Below are positions 1-11,423 of a stretch of 64,000 nt of DNA, piece by piece. The notes beneath the pieces are model-generated. The model saw only the letters and a program-made list of their open reading frames with translations. It was not told the DNA's origin and made no database searches. Numbering within the stretch: position 1 is the first letter of the stretch; every line of letters starts with the position of its first letter. Where the stretch lies: assembly GCF_000801105.2 (NCBI RefSeq), contig NC_079512.1:2294263-2358262 (forward strand), written 5' to 3'. Both the position numbers and the translations under genes were made by a program. Origin of the DNA: Raphanus sativus (taxonomy: Eukaryota; Streptophyta; Magnoliopsida; Brassicales; Brassicaceae).

Positions 1-652
1 TCCAGTTCGTGATCATCGCTGCTTTCTTTGAAAGAGATTCTCAGGCTTGGGTTTTTCACTCTGGCTGGGAGCTTTTCACCATCCTATACGCCGTTAGTTC
101 TTTTTTTTTTACCTTTTCATTTTTATCCCTTAATTTCTTAAATATTTCGTTTTTAGCCCGTATGTTTTAAATCGATATTTTTGGTCCTCAGGGAATAGTG
201 GCGTCTGGAATCGCGTTTGCGGTTCAGATTTGGTGTATTGACAGAGGGGGTCCAGTGTTTGTTGCTGTTTACCAACCTGTTCAGACTTTGGTCGTTGCGA
301 TTATGGCTTCGATTGCTTTAGGCGAGGAATTTTACTTGGGCGGGTATGAAACTAATAAATTATATATTCGGGTGCTTTATAGCAATTTTAATTAGTTAAG
401 GACCGGAAAGAGAATTTAAATTGTGTCACGTGGCCACTCCCTAATGGCAGGATTATTGGTGCTGTGCTGATCATAGCGGGACTTTACTTTGTGCTATACG
501 GTAAGAGTGAAGAGAGGAAATTTGCAGCTCTTGAGAAGGCAGAGATCCAGTCCATCGCGGAGCATGGTATCGAGCGAGTACCCGTTTCTCGGGGCTCCAT
601 CAAGTCGTCCATCACAGTTCCACTGCTCCATAAGTCAACGGACAACGTTTGA
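1..652 (+). CDS. WAT1: WAT1 (WALLS ARE THIN1), 3' part only
   Basis: C-terminal part of a WAT1-related EamA/nodulin-MtN21 transporter; the 5' end lies outside the window. Three exons are visible: 1-92, 192-343 and 451-652, with introns 93-191 and 344-450 (GT..AG). They splice in frame and end at TGA 650-652. The spliced protein reads through hydrophobic helices (FVIIAAFFERDSQAWVFHSG, then GIVASGIAFAVQIWCIDRGG and IIGAVLIIAGLYFVLYGK) and ends in a hydrophilic tail closing with LLHKSTDNV. From memory this tail is nearly identical to Arabidopsis WAT1 (At1g75500), a tonoplast auxin exporter needed for fibre secondary walls. The neighbouring DREB2D on the opposite strand matches the Arabidopsis order. 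No break is seen in this part. Confidence 0.93.
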
Positions 653-1192
653 CTTGTTCAGGGTCTCTCCAGCTAATAATAATTACAAACGCCATTACCC
701 ATTTAAAAGGGAACAAGAATGGTGTGCCGTTGTGTTTTATGACTTTTGTGTCTGCTTTTTTCTTTACTTTTTATTTTATTTTAATATTAATCACCTAAGC
801 AAGGTTTTTGAGGGGGAAGAAAAGAAGCGGATGAGACATCATTGTTCATGAGGATAGTAGTGAAGATGACGATGATGATGAAGAATATGTGGGGGCTTGG
901 ATAGGGACTTCAATATATGTTATATTTGGCTGATAATTAGTGCCCTTTTGTTACATTTCTTGTGGTTTTTGGCTTCTATATCATCAATAGAATGTTATAA
1001 TTTGCATTTATGGTTTCTATTATTGATCACTGTCAGAATATTCAATTTGGACCGCCTCACCTGCATTCACGTAAAAATACGGATCTACTATTAAAAATGA
1101 TATAATATTCATGTATCCGAATTCCAAAGCCTTGACAATGAATTTAAAACAAATGCACAAATGGTTAAATGGTTATGAACTTATTTATCTTA
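653..1192. other. WAT1 3' UTR and AT-rich spacer
   Basis: Downstream of the WAT1 stop there is a likely 3' UTR with a short GAT/GAC-rich purine run at about 863-885, then AT-rich spacer. No supported gene is seen. Short open frames here lack codon bias or recognisable motifs. Confidence 0.5.
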
Positions 1193-1201
1193 GAAAATAT
1201 C

Positions 1202-1775
1202 CCTGTTCAAAACTACGCTAAGCGTTAGTCGGGCGGCGACTCCGGGCCTAGCGAGTTACAAAAAAATCGAGGATTAATCGGGGTATACGCGAGGATTAGT
1301 TTATATTATTTTTAAATTGTAAATATAGGTATATATATGACTACGTGTTAAAATCAGACAAAGAGATGATGTAGGTCAGTGGTACGAGAGTCATCTAATT
1401 TGGGGAGAGGTGCCTGGTTCGAATCTTAAAAGGTGAATAAATTTTCTCTTGTTTTTAACTCCGCGAGTCAGAAAAAAAAATTAAAAACCAACTACATTTG
1501 TTCCACATCGACTAATTCTACTTTCAGAGGAGTCTTGAGTCTTCTATATATACAAACACAAGTTCTCCCTTCATCCCAGACGAATGGGCCTGTATCACGG
1601 GCCAATCATTTGTCACTGAGCCCAAAATTTAGCTAAAATAAATCGGTTCAAGCCTGATTAGGCGGCAATTAATCGCATCTTAAGCCATTAATCGCATCCA
1701 AATCGAGACGTGCCTTTGACGCCGAGCGCCTAGGCGGCCGCAAAATCGGCTAGGCGCCCGCGTTTTAGAACATTG
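1202..1775. mobile_element. MULE-like non-autonomous element, 574 bp
   Basis: A perfect 9-bp direct repeat gaaaatatc flanks the element at 1193-1201 and 1776-1784. The ends are imperfect inverted repeats: the left begins cctgttcaaaac and the right, read on the other strand, begins caatgttctaaaac. Both ends continue into GC-rich sequence (gggcggcgac; gcggccgcctaggcg) unlike the AT-rich surroundings. A 9-bp duplication is typical of the Mutator superfamily. There is no transposase, so it would depend on an autonomous element elsewhere. It contains a tRNA-like segment, listed separately. Confidence 0.6.
1371..1480 (+). repeat. tRNA-derived SINE-like segment
   Basis: A region resembling an A box (taggtcagtggtacgag, from 1372) is followed about 45 bp later by a near-perfect B box (ggttcgaatct, 1416-1426), and then an A-rich run at about 1472-1480. 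The spacing fits the internal RNA polymerase III promoter of a tRNA-derived SINE. It lies inside the 1202-1775 element and is not a functional tRNA: no paired acceptor stem is evident. Confidence 0.4.
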
Positions 1776-1784
1776 GAAAATATC

Positions 1785-2493
1785 ATAGAAATTTCTCTTT
1801 ATTTTATTTTTCTGGTCTTTATATACAACATCTCCATTAAGAAAATAATTTACTATACTTCTTCTTTGATCAACTTCTATGACCAGAGAGACACACGAAT
1901 TAATCGAGTTAGGCCTTTAACCAAATGTTAGTGGACTGTGTGGATTCAAGATTTGTTGTTTGCATCAACTATCAAGCGGAGACCAACTATATGGGCCGAA
2001 AATATATATTTGGGCTTAGTACAATCGTGCTAGCGTAGGTAGTGTACCTTGCCATGTAGTAAGGACACGCGAGGGTACATTATCACAGAGGCCAGGTAAG
2101 AATAAGATGGAAAGAAATTGCAACAACTAACCAGAATACAAAAAGATACAACACAACAAACAAGACAATAGTCAAGCCCACATGAAACGGACATGCAATC
2201 TTTAACACTAACCGTTACACAACGTAGTATCACGTTTTCATTACACAGATACATTGCACTTCTAAATTTTTCCATGACCCATGTCTGTATTCGAGACAAA
2301 CAAATGTCGTTTTTATGTTTTTGATGGAGTAAGAATCTGATTTCACATTACAAAGACAAACCACATTTATATGTACCATATATAATTACACGGAGTTTAT
2401 AGATTATTCACACATATGCATATATCACATTGATTATTTAGTGTATTTATATTGTATATGACAATGCCTTAATTAAGAGACTTTAGTGAAACC
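1785..2493. other. Spacer downstream of DREB2D
   Basis: AT-rich sequence with no supported gene. It includes the presumed 3' UTR of DREB2D near 2340-2493. An antisense open frame at 2030-2299 has no recognisable features. Confidence 0.4.
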
Positions 2494-3105
2494 TTAAAGT
2501 GGCGAATGAAAGGAATCCCAATTAGAATAGCCACCATTAATACAAGTACTAAACGGAGAAATATCATCATCTCCTTCATGAACCCATGGAAACCCTAACG
2601 ACATTGTAGCTTCTTCCCATATAGAAGAATCATCCGTCACCGGTAAATCAACGTTCATATGTTCCCATGATATCTCCTCTGTTGTTCCCCATGATGACAT
2701 CTCGTTGGATGAACTAGGCGACTCCTCGTTGATCGAGTCGCTGCTTTTCCCACTGGTGATGCTGCTTGGCGTATGGGACACTTGTGTTTCCGGGTAACTT
2801 CTTAAGGACTCAGGGAGGTTGAGGTGAGCCTCGGCCCCATAGAGCTTGCGAGCTGCTGAGTCATAAGCCAAGGCGGCCTCTCGGGAGGTGTCGAAAGTAC
2901 CGAGCCAAAGACGAGCTCCTCGGTTAGGCTCACGGATCTCAGCCACCCATTTGCCCCAAGTGCGTTGTCTAACGCCTTTGTAAGTACAAGACGCGTTGTC
3001 GGGTCCACCTTTTCCTCTCATGCATCCTTTCCTCGAACTAGCTTGGACCGTTCGTTGTTTCTTATTTGCACCAACCATATTGTCTTTGTGGAGTGGATAA
3101 GGCAA
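2494..3105 (-). CDS. DREB2D: DREB2D, AP2/ERF transcription factor
   Basis: Single-exon gene of 203 residues. An N-terminal basic segment ([18 protein letters not shown]) precedes one AP2 domain at about residues 41-98, with the family motifs [26 protein letters not shown] and [14 protein letters not shown]. The acidic C-terminus ([26 protein letters not shown]) is a probable activation region and ends WDSFHSPL. From memory it closely matches Arabidopsis DREB2D (At1g75490), of the DREB A-2 group, which binds DRE/CRT elements in drought and heat responses. Translation could start at 3105 or at the internal Met at residue 10 (MVGANKK); the segment before it is less conserved. Its neighbour WAT1 supports orthology. 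Confidence 0.92.
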   Translation of the reverse strand: MPYPLHKDNMVGANKKQRTVQASSRKGCMRGKGGPDNASCTYKGVRQRTWGKWVAEIREPNRGARLWLGTFDTSREAALAYDSAARKLYGAEAHLNLPESLRSYPETQVSHTPSSITSGKSSDSINEESPSSSNEMSSWGTTEEISWEHMNVDLPVTDDSSIWEEATMSLGFPWVHEGDDDISPFSTCINGGYSNWDSFHSPL

Positions 3106-3828
3106 AACATGAGGGAATGTCTAAGTGCGTATATATAGTGGAAGATTGTGATGAAACGTGGCAAGGAGGAGACATAGCTGGCGCAAACATGACGGAGGGT
3201 CGTGTCGAGAAGAGGAAGCTGTAGTGTTGTCTTTGTGATCCTAACACTACACTTGTCTCGAGAGGCCCTTCTCTTTTTGGCAACAAAGATCGTAAAACCA
3301 GCAGACAGAGATCGAGAGATGAGTTTTAGATTTTCTAGTAAGAAAAGAGAGATATGGATAAGGTCTTCCGTGATTGGGGAAATATAAAAATATATCACTG
3401 AATTACAGGACCGGTGTGAACGCTCTCCACTCCAATAGTTAAAATTATAAATTATAAATTCAAGTAATACCCAACAGATAAATATGATAAGAGCATATAG
3501 TGGAAGACCTTATCAGGTTATTAAATTTTACTGGAAAATATAGTGGAAAATATAAGGTTATATAATTTTACTGATAAACAAAAATATTGCTTTTGTAAGA
3601 AGTATTACACCATTATTTATTTGAAACAAAACATGATGTGCGTTCTGCAAATAAAACATCTGGTTAGCCTAGGGCGATAGCTTTTTTTCTTTCTGAGAAT
3701 GGCTTAGGAGTTATGAAAGATATATCACAAGATCATCCTACTTGTAAATTCAGTGAAATATTATAATCTTTTAGTACTTGGAGTCCAATTTTTTCTAAGT
3801 TATCTGTTCTTTCTGCCTTTGAAGTTTT

Positions 3829-3885
3829 AACTGTCACGTGGAGTAAAGCCCTTTTTCAAAAAAAAAAAAACTGTCACGTGGAGTA
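3829..3885 (+). repeat. Micro-insertion with 18-bp target duplication
   Basis: The 18-bp aactgtcacgtggagtaa occurs at 3829-3846 and 3868-3885, flanking a 21-bp insert that starts agccctttttc and ends in a run of A. Flanking duplication plus an A-tail is the signature of target-primed retroposition, here with almost the whole element missing. The event duplicated a CACGTG motif. Confidence 0.6.
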
Positions 3886-4234
3886 ACAAAGCAATACACA
3901 AGTAACGTTTGCATGTAAGAGTCAGTCATGTGGCGGTTAAGTGTACACGCATACAGAACTCAGGGACCAAAGTTGGCTCCTCGAGAGTCAAAAGACTCAA
4001 AACAAAGTTCACTGAATCTTTGCTCTCTATTTCAGAATACATTTGTGGTCGAGAGTCGAGACACATGTGAAAAGGCAATCTCTTCGCTTATAATCTTTTA
4101 ACCGATAACTACAAAGCTCTGATTCCGATATATATACTAATATACATTTTCCCTTCTTTCCAAATAACAATTCTTTAAAAATCTATAAGTAGGTACAGAA
4201 CTGTAGAAAGATTATTGTGGTAGCTACTAAATAT

Positions 4235-4280
4235 AACTCACAGAATCAGTGTTTGACAAAAAAAAAACTCACAGAATCAG
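4235..4280 (+). repeat. Micro-insertion with 15-bp target duplication
   Basis: The 15-bp aactcacagaatcag occurs at 4235-4249 and 4266-4280, flanking a 16-bp insert tgtttgac followed by A8. It has the same architecture as the insertion at 3829-3885. Confidence 0.55.
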
Positions 4281-4875
4281 CGTAATTGCAAAATTATTAT
4301 CTAGTAATATAAAATTTTGGCCAAAAGTAACATATTAAAAAACCGGCCTTATGTACAATGGAAATTACATAGAATTTATTTTTAATAATACAAGAAAATA
4401 ACAAGATTATTCAGCGTGATTTATCTTTCTTATAAAATTACAAGACGTCGAAAATAGTTCGGGAGTACACTTGTCCCTGATCCGATAAAATTAGGAGTGA
4501 GCGTTCGGATACTCATTCAGATCAGTTTCGGGTTTATTCGAGTTTCGGATTTTCAGGATAAAAAATTTCAGCCCTTTCGACTATTTATAAAATTTTGGTT
4601 CGGGTTTAGTTCAGATTTTGCGGGTTTAGATAATTTATTTAAATTATTTTTTCAATTGTGAAATTTATATATATTTAAAATTTCTCAAAACGTAAAAATA
4701 AAATAACATATAACATATAAATTTGAGTAATGTATCTCAAAATACTTAAACCAAACATAAAAAATGGTTTGATTGAATATTTGGATGGACAATTCAATAA
4801 ATATTTTGGTGTTTTGAGTATTATTTAGGTATTTTAGATATTTATTTTTGACTATTTCTACATATTTAAAAAATA

Positions 4876-7216
4876 CTAGATTCTGACCCGTCCTTGAAAG
4901 GACGGGATTATTTTCTGATATATATTTTTTATTGCGTATATAATTTGAAATGTTACACATAAAGTCTTATATTTAGTGTTTTGTAACCCGGTCTGAACCC
5001 GCTGTTAAACCAATAAAATCGATGACTCTATATGTAATCTGGTTAAACTCGCTATTTAAAAATTCTATTAAACCTGTAAATTTATTGTAATCTTTTATAT
5101 TGTTAAAATTTATTTTATTATTATGTTTTCTGTCATCATTATTTTAAAATTAAATATTGTCGTTCAACCCGTTTTATACTTGATAAATAAAATAAAATAT
5201 TAATATGAAATTATTTATTAGTTTATATATCATACTTTAATATATTTTTTAATAAGTTTAAGTATGTTGTAAAATTCATGCATATATTTTATTATGTTTT
5301 TTATAATTTAGAAAATAGTTAATTAGATGGATTAAGTTACTTTATATTTATTACTTAGTGTACTAATTTAATTACGAATATAAATTATGTATATATACAT
5401 ACTATAGAAACTTTATTTCTTAGTATATATACTTTTAGGCAGAGTTAGTTGATATATGTTTAATGATTTTGGGTTATATGTTTTGTTAGGTAAGGTTTAT
5501 CCGATTGTGTAATTTTTGACATTGGAAAAAGATAACACAAAATCAGGAGTTGTTATCTGCGATTTAAAAAAAATTAAATAAAAAAAATAGTCTAAAAATT
5601 ACTCAGTAGCATATAAATACTTGTGAAACAGAAGGTTGCCTTAAGAAAAGTCTTATGTTTAAATAGTATTGATGAATTTTGATATTTAGTTATTTAAGAA
5701 AAACAAATCAAGAATTTTTTTTGAAAAAAGATCTTCTCTCTTACTATATTGTTTTGGTGGGGAGTAGTTTTTAGAAATTTTTTTGTTTTGTTTAAATAAA
5801 TAATAAAATATATTTTTAAATTAGTAAGTAGTGGCAGTCCTGTAAATACTTTGAAAGATCATGGATATCTAAAAAAACTGTTGTTTTAATTGTATTGATG
5901 GATATCTAAAAAAATGTTGTTGTTTTAATTGTATTGATGAGTAAAATACTTAGATTTGTTACAATTCAGTTAAATTGATTATTCAAAAATATTGTTAGTG
6001 TATAAGAATATCTTGTAAGCAAAGAATAAAATATATTTTGCTAAAGATATTAGATGAAGAAAAAATATTGTTTACCTAAATATTTAAATTTAAAAACACA
6101 TGTAAAAATCTTTGTTAAATATATTAGAGTTTTTAACATTATTTACTTTTTTTTTGTCGGCAATATTATTTACTATGTATATAAATTTATAATTAAATAT
6201 GATTACTATAAAAACATGTGAAACAGTTGTTTGATTAAACATAAGAAAATGATATATTAAATAGGCCTCAGACTTATTATCCGGGATCTGGATTCGACGC
6301 GAGATATGCTCCGTCAAAATCGAATCTAGAACCTGGTATCTTGATTATTAGATCTAGATTCATATTTTTAAATTATTTTATAATATCATAGTATATTTTG
6401 TTTTCTTATGTTTTATATATATATATATATATATACATATATATATAACTAATCTAAATATTTAAAAGAGAGCCCAAAAACACCAGAAAGCCTTATGTAC
6501 CAGAGATAATGAAGTTCTAAGCATCAATACTAACAGCCATATCAGGGAATATTGTTTCCACACCTCGAAAAATAAAATATCGACGAACACCACATCATTC
6601 CAGACTCAATACACAACAAACATAGATTAGTACATTCCATCGTTTCTGTTCTGATGTATCTTTTGGAAACCTTAAGTTTCTCACTTGTAAACCCACCACA
6701 ATTAATCCACCATATAAACCTCATCTCATCAGTATTAAAATCAAACTCAATACTTATAGAAATCTCAAAAGAAATCATTGTGATTTCATCCCTCTACCAT
6801 TCGATAGCCATAATTATAACTAATACTCTGAATTGCATCCTAACTTAAATCACCAGATTTCAAATCGATTTTAAACCTAGTCATGTCCGTTCACGATCCA
6901 TCTCGTCTCCGTTCTAAAATGATTAAACGAAGTACACGAAGAACCCTTACCTTTGAGAGAACCAAAAGATATGGTGTCGTGAACCACTGTGAAATCCAAA
7001 GCTTTGCGGGGGAAAATCAATGTTTCCATCACCTCCGTAGTAGAAACGGAAAGGGAATTAGAAAAATAATAAATAGTTCTTGAATTAAATTGTTTATCGT
7101 TAATATATTTTATATTTAAAACTATAGGTTTTAAATATTTCAATGGCAATGATCTGTAAATATTGTTGAAAAAGAAGGGCACCTCAAAAAAGGGCCTTCT
7201 GTTTTAATAGTATTGA
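4876..7216 (-). mobile_element. Non-autonomous Helitron, 2.3 kb
   Basis: Read on the minus strand, the 5' terminus is A|TCAATACTATTAAAACAG (TC at 7216-7215) and the 3' terminus is CTAG|T (4879-4876). A hairpin of two 9-bp arms (cccgtcctt / aaggacggg, 4887-4906) lies just inside the 3' end. The TC start, subterminal hairpin, CTAG end and insertion between A and T are Helitron hallmarks. No Rep/helicase is present. Similar 5'-end sequences occur internally at about 5671, 5902 and 5940, suggesting nested or tandem copies. No captured gene was identified with confidence. Confidence 0.65.
6138..6174 (-). repeat. Micro-insertion with 10-bp duplication
   Basis: attatttact occurs at 6138-6147 and 6165-6174, flanking a 17-bp insert that on the minus strand reads attgccgac followed by A8. 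It is of the same class as the other A-tailed micro-insertions, but the AT-rich target makes chance more likely. Confidence 0.4.
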
Positions 7217-7718
7217 TTTTGGACAACTTCAGAATATCTTATACATTTTGGATAATTTTTGGATATTAAATATAAAATAGCTAATATAATCAAGTATATG
7301 AATTTGATTCAGATATATTATGATATCCAAAATATTTTGGTTTGGATCAGGTTCGGTTACGATTCTCTAGATACCAAAATTTTGAATATATTCGGATATT
7401 TAACAAATTTTGGTTCGAAGTTGGTATTATTTTTTTAGATTGAATTCAGTTTTCCGGTTCAGAATTTTTTGTCCAATCTAGATAAAATACTTATTAATAA
7501 AGTTCTTTTTGGAAAAAAAAGGTTCATCAAGGTAAAATTTGTTTATTAAAACAGCGACTGGTGTTAATATATATTGAAATGGCATTCAATTTCATTCTGT
7601 TGGAGAAAAGGAATGATATTGGAGGGAGAGGACTGTCATGAAACATCTCAAGAAGTCAAGACAAGTAACTCAGCTAGCAAAGTTGATTGGGAAAACAGTG
7701 AAGAATCCTATTTTATAA

Positions 7719-8390
7719 GAGCATCTCCGAGAGCAATCTTATATTTGAGGTTGGATGAACCTTATATTTGAGGTTTGAGGGTGCTCTTCTCCAATGGTAA
7801 ACCTTAAAATAAACCTTAAAAATTTTAGATATTTACATTATAGTCCTTAACATTAGACAAAAATCAAAGAAAAATACAAAACTTTTATAACAACTAAAGT
7901 GTACAATAAAATGTTATAAACAATATTTATTAATAAACTATTACACTGTAATAGAAAATTACAGATATATAAGAGATTATTACAAACAAAATCATTTTTC
8001 TAAGAAAATATAATTATTCATCATTGTTATTTATGTAATAAACTATTACACTTTAATAGCAATTTTTGCTTTGTTTTTTCATTTAAAACTTATTTATTTA
8101 TTTAAAGTTATATGCAAAAGTTGAATTTATAAAAAGATATATAAAATTTATAAAAGAAATAAAATTATATGGACTAAAATGATAAACAAAAAAAGTTATC
8201 AAGACTATTTAAAAAACATAAGAATACAAGGACCACAAAAATATGAAACCTCAAATATAAGGTTTTGTACAGTGAAACTTCAAATATAAGGTTTCACTGT
8301 ACAAAACCTTATAATTTGAGGTTTTGAGATTACTCTTGGAGTACATAAAACCTTATATTTGAGGTTTTAAGGTTGCTCTTGGAGATGCTC
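7719..8390. mobile_element. Harbinger-type MITE, 672 bp
   Basis: It begins gagcatctccgagagcaa and ends, on the other strand, gagcatctccaagagcaa: near-perfect terminal inverted repeats. A TAA target duplication lies at 7716-7718 and 8391-8393. Several copies of the subterminal motif ccttatatttgaggtt occur in both orientations near each end (7736-7775 and 8250-8370). The interior is AT-rich with no coding capacity. The 3-bp TAA/TTA duplication is typical of PIF/Harbinger elements. Confidence 0.7.
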
Positions 8391-8559
8391 TAATTAAAAT
8401 ACTCAGAGAAGTCACGTCTGCGGGGATTGATATAACTTTGGTTTAGCACACATAATTAGTCTATAGTTTTTTTTTATAACGTCAATTTTATTAGAGTTTA
8501 TGAAGAGTTTACATAATTCTCATGAAGAGGAGTTTTAATGAATCTCGGTACATAATAAT

Positions 8560-8945
8560 GATAGACAAATAAATTATCATTTTGAATTCTAGATTTAGCT
8601 AAAATGCCTGCCACTTTATTTGCTTTCCTTCCAATCCAAACAAACTAAACATCTTCAAATCTTTGTTTCGCGAATCCAATTGTAAGCATCAAAATGGAGT
8701 TTTCCAGTCTTGATCACATCAATAGCTTTTTTGCAGTCACTTTCAATGATTATCTTCCGGTAACCCATGATCCAACAGTGCTGCAGAGACATTACAATTC
8801 CTTGTAGTTCACCCCTGTAGCTTGAACATATTCTTTATATCCTCCATACTCATCTCTTAATATCCAACCGGCTGCAGCTGAAGTTGTAGCGTTAATAAAA
8901 CTTCAATCCACATTACATTTATATTTCCTTGACTTGGATTTAGTC
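8560..8945 (-). pseudogene. RNase H-like domain fragment
   Basis: On the minus strand, broken frames resemble the plant RNase H-like (RVT_3) domain found in LINE-derived proteins: segments like NATTSAAAGWILRDEYGGYK, then SLQHCWIMGYRKIIIESDCK, KAIDVIKTGKLHFDAYNW and a terminal GRKANKVAG-like region. The pieces lie in more than one frame, so it is degenerate. It probably derives from an old LINE. No intact gene is present. Confidence 0.5.
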
Positions 8946-9561
8946 TATAGTTATTTTTGTTTCTCATGTACATAGCTATTCTCTCCATTAGATCATTGAT
9001 CAATGATGATTAATAAATTTAACATTTCATTAAAGAAAAAGGAATGATATTATTGCACAAACGAATGTAACTGACAGTCTGACACACCGTTACCAGTCTC
9101 TTGTTTTGTATGTGAAAATTTTAAATTTGGTGAATGATGGTCAGTCCATTTCAATTTTTATGATGAATGATGGCATCAGTTTCTTTTTTTTTTCAAATAA
9201 AATCTGACTTTTCTTTAGTATCTAGTCATGTGTTTTGTTATCTTTCAAAGTGAAACCGTCAATATGGAGAATCTAGAGAAAGCAACTCGTAACGGATTCA
9301 ATGACTTTGTCATTCAATTTTGACTTTATCTATAAAAAGGGCCGGGCAATATGATTTTGCTAATTTATCCATGCATGTTTGGAGTTGAGAAGATAAGCTA
9401 GGGGAAATAAACTAATAAAATTGAGATCCAACTTAAGAATTTATACAAATCTTGTATCACACGGCACCATCACAAACACACGCACATATTGATAAAACTG
9501 AAAAGTACACACAGATACTTTTTGTTATTTCAGTTTGAAAATTATCTAGAAGTCAAAAACC

Positions 9562-10860
9562 TCACAACAACTCAAATCCCGTTGAGGGAGAGATGTAATG
9601 ATCAGGGTTTAACAACTCAGACAAGTAAAAAGAATACATGACAAATAAAAACAAAAACAACAAAAAATTTGGAGGCTTCCAGTTTCCAATATCTTTCAAG
9701 AATCTTATGTGCTTGTAAAAACAAGTCACGATAGAAATAAACGAAAGCCCTAAAGCTGCTCCAAGAAAGCCATCAAACTCATCTTCTTCGTAGTTGCAAA
9801 ACATTATCTTCAGAACCATCACGATAGAGTAAGCGTACACAACAGGTCCCACACTCTCAACGTTCGAGGTCACGATAGAGTCCACGAACAAAACAAGCCC
9901 TACGACCCCCACCCAATAGATCTGCCATGAGACGACTTGACCAATGATAGTCATAACGTAGACACTGTTTCCTTTAGAGAAACCATCCATCTCTCTCTTT
10001 AGATCGTGATTCTCGTCGGAGATGAAAACGGCTGCAAAGGTGGCGAAGAGAGACGAGAAGATCAGCAGTTCAAGAACGTATGTGAATCTTGGTATCTTGT
10101 TCTTGCTATTGGTGATGGAGTTGTGGAATATGACCTGTATGTTGCTGAGGAGAAAAGAGAATGTGATGGCTGATAATAAAGCGGAACGCTCACCGTCTAC
10201 GTTAAAGGAGAGAATGGTGATGGCTACAGTGAAGATGAGAGAGATGACAATCCATATATTGGATCTGATTCTGTTGAATATGCCTGCCAATACCGTGGCG
10301 AAGTAGAGTTGTGTCCCTTCATAGAGAATGAACTTTGTAGAGGGTGCCTCGTGTTTACCCTTGTTGTATAGTTTTATCTGAACCACCATGGCTACACCTA
10401 TACATAGGTAAAGTAGGGCGAGGGAAGATTGACCGGAAGTAATGAGAAGTTGGTTGTGGTTTTTGGAAGAGAGGAAGAGGAAAGGGAGAATGAGGAGAGG
10501 GAGACCGATGACATGGAGGAAAGGTTGAGCCCAAACGCAGTCGTGTAGGCTGGGGTTAGTGGTATGGTGGTGGTGGAAGGTCTCGAGGAGTCTGGCGATG
10601 GATTGACCTGTAATGGTCAAGATGATGCAAATGATGATGCTTGTCCGGTTTGATCTTACGGTTTGGTTTGTTAGTGTGGTTGAGTTGTGTTCTTCCTTGT
10701 TGTTGTTGATCGCAATATGCACAATCTGCTCCTCTGCATCCAATAAAAAAAAAGAGGGAAAAAACATGACTAAAAAGTTGTGCACGATAATGAGACAACG
10801 TTCATGAAACTCTTGGTAGAAGAATCTACCTACCTTGTGGTTTGGTTTGTATCGGCTCAT
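9562..10860 (-). CDS. PUP15: Purine permease, PUP15-like
   Basis: Membrane protein of the plant purine permease (PUP, drug/metabolite transporter) family, which moves purines and related bases across the plasma membrane. One frame runs across the locus (432 codons), but a short intron is likely near the start. A first exon MSRYKPNHK from 10860 can splice from a GT at 10829-10828 to an AG at 10735-10734, giving KVEEQIVHIAINNN and removing a poorly conserved hydrophobic stretch. The body holds about ten hydrophobic helices, including SIIICIILTITGQSIARLLE, LALLYLCIGVAMVVQIKLYN and YVMTIIGQVVSWQIYWVGVV. From memory the Arabidopsis neighbour at this position is PUP15 (At1g75470); family assignment is firm, the exact orthologue slightly less so. 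Confidence 0.82.
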   Translation of the reverse strand: MSRYKPNHKVGRFFYQEFHERCLIIVHNFLVMFFPSFFLLDAEEQIVHIAINNNKEEHNSTTLTNQTVRSNRTSIIICIILTITGQSIARLLETFHHHHTTNPSLHDCVWAQPFLHVIGLPLLILPFLFLSSKNHNQLLITSGQSSLALLYLCIGVAMVVQIKLYNKGKHEAPSTKFILYEGTQLYFATVLAGIFNRIRSNIWIVISLIFTVAITILSFNVDGERSALLSAITFSFLLSNIQVIFHNSITNSKNKIPRFTYVLELLIFSSLFATFAAVFISDENHDLKREMDGFSKGNSVYVMTIIGQVVSWQIYWVGVVGLVLFVDSIVTSNVESVGPVVYAYSIVMVLKIMFCNYEEDEFDGFLGAALGLSFISIVTCFYKHIRFLKDIGNWKPPNFLLFLFLFVMYSFYLSELLNPDHYISPSTGFELL

Positions 10861-10994
10861 TATATCCCATAATTTATTGAATTCTTGGGATGTCAGAAAT
10901 TATTTTGATCTCGGACAAGCTTTTTGTTCAAGGAAGAGGTGATTATTGTTGTGTTTTGGTCCTTTTGGATGATGTTTGCGCATTTATATATTAA
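10861..10994 (-). promoter_or_regulatory. PUP15 upstream region cut by copia insertion
   Basis: Only about 134 bp separate the PUP15 start codon from the copia target duplication (gtcag, 10995-10999). The retrotransposon has therefore displaced the distal promoter, and the left LTR now lies next to this gene. A TATA-like run (catttatatatta, 10981-10993) remains next to the junction. Any effect on expression is inference. Confidence 0.4.
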
Positions 10995-10999
10995 GTCAG

Positions 11000-11396
11000 T
11001 GTTGAAAAGTAAACTTGATTTGGGTATTGGGCTAATATTTTGCTAATCAATGTTTAGCCCAAACTTAGTCCAAATTCTAGAATTATCCTCCACCTCCTTA
11101 AGATTAAAAATCTAGATATTTCCATAGAATTATCTAGATAATTAGAATAAAATAATCTAGATATTATGTTAGAATTCTCTAGATTTAGAATTAAAATATG
11201 TAAGATATTTTGTATTTTGGAGGCTATAAATACCTCCACTCTCCTCTCATTTTGAATCAATCCAAGTTTGTAAAAACCATCTAAGTAATAAGAAATCTTC
11301 TTCAAAGTTATAAAAAGCTTTCTTCTTCATAAAGTTTCTTTCTCTTCAAACACTTAAAATACTTTCTCCATTTCTATAAAGTTTTTCATTCCAACA
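11000..11396 (+). repeat. Copia left LTR
   Basis: 397 bp, TG..CA ends, with a TATA-like box ggctataaatacc near 11221-11233 that may start element transcription. It pairs with the right LTR at 15458-15854. Confidence 0.95.
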
Positions 11397-11423
11397 AAGT
11401 GGTATCAGAGCTACAAGTTCCTT

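Larger units (their letters stand above)
3106..4875. other. DREB2D upstream region and spacer
   Basis: This contains the presumed DREB2D promoter and 5' leader. Two G-box-type CACGTG motifs sit at about 3835-3840 and 3874-3879; the second is a copy made by a short insertion described separately. No gene is supported. Confidence 0.4.

Noticed and set aside
1371..1430. Functional tRNA gene
   Set aside because: A and B boxes are present but no cloverleaf with paired acceptor and anticodon arms can be drawn.
2030..2299. Cys/Ser/Val-rich antisense frame
   Set aside because: Spacer sequence with no motif and downstream of DREB2D; likely chance.
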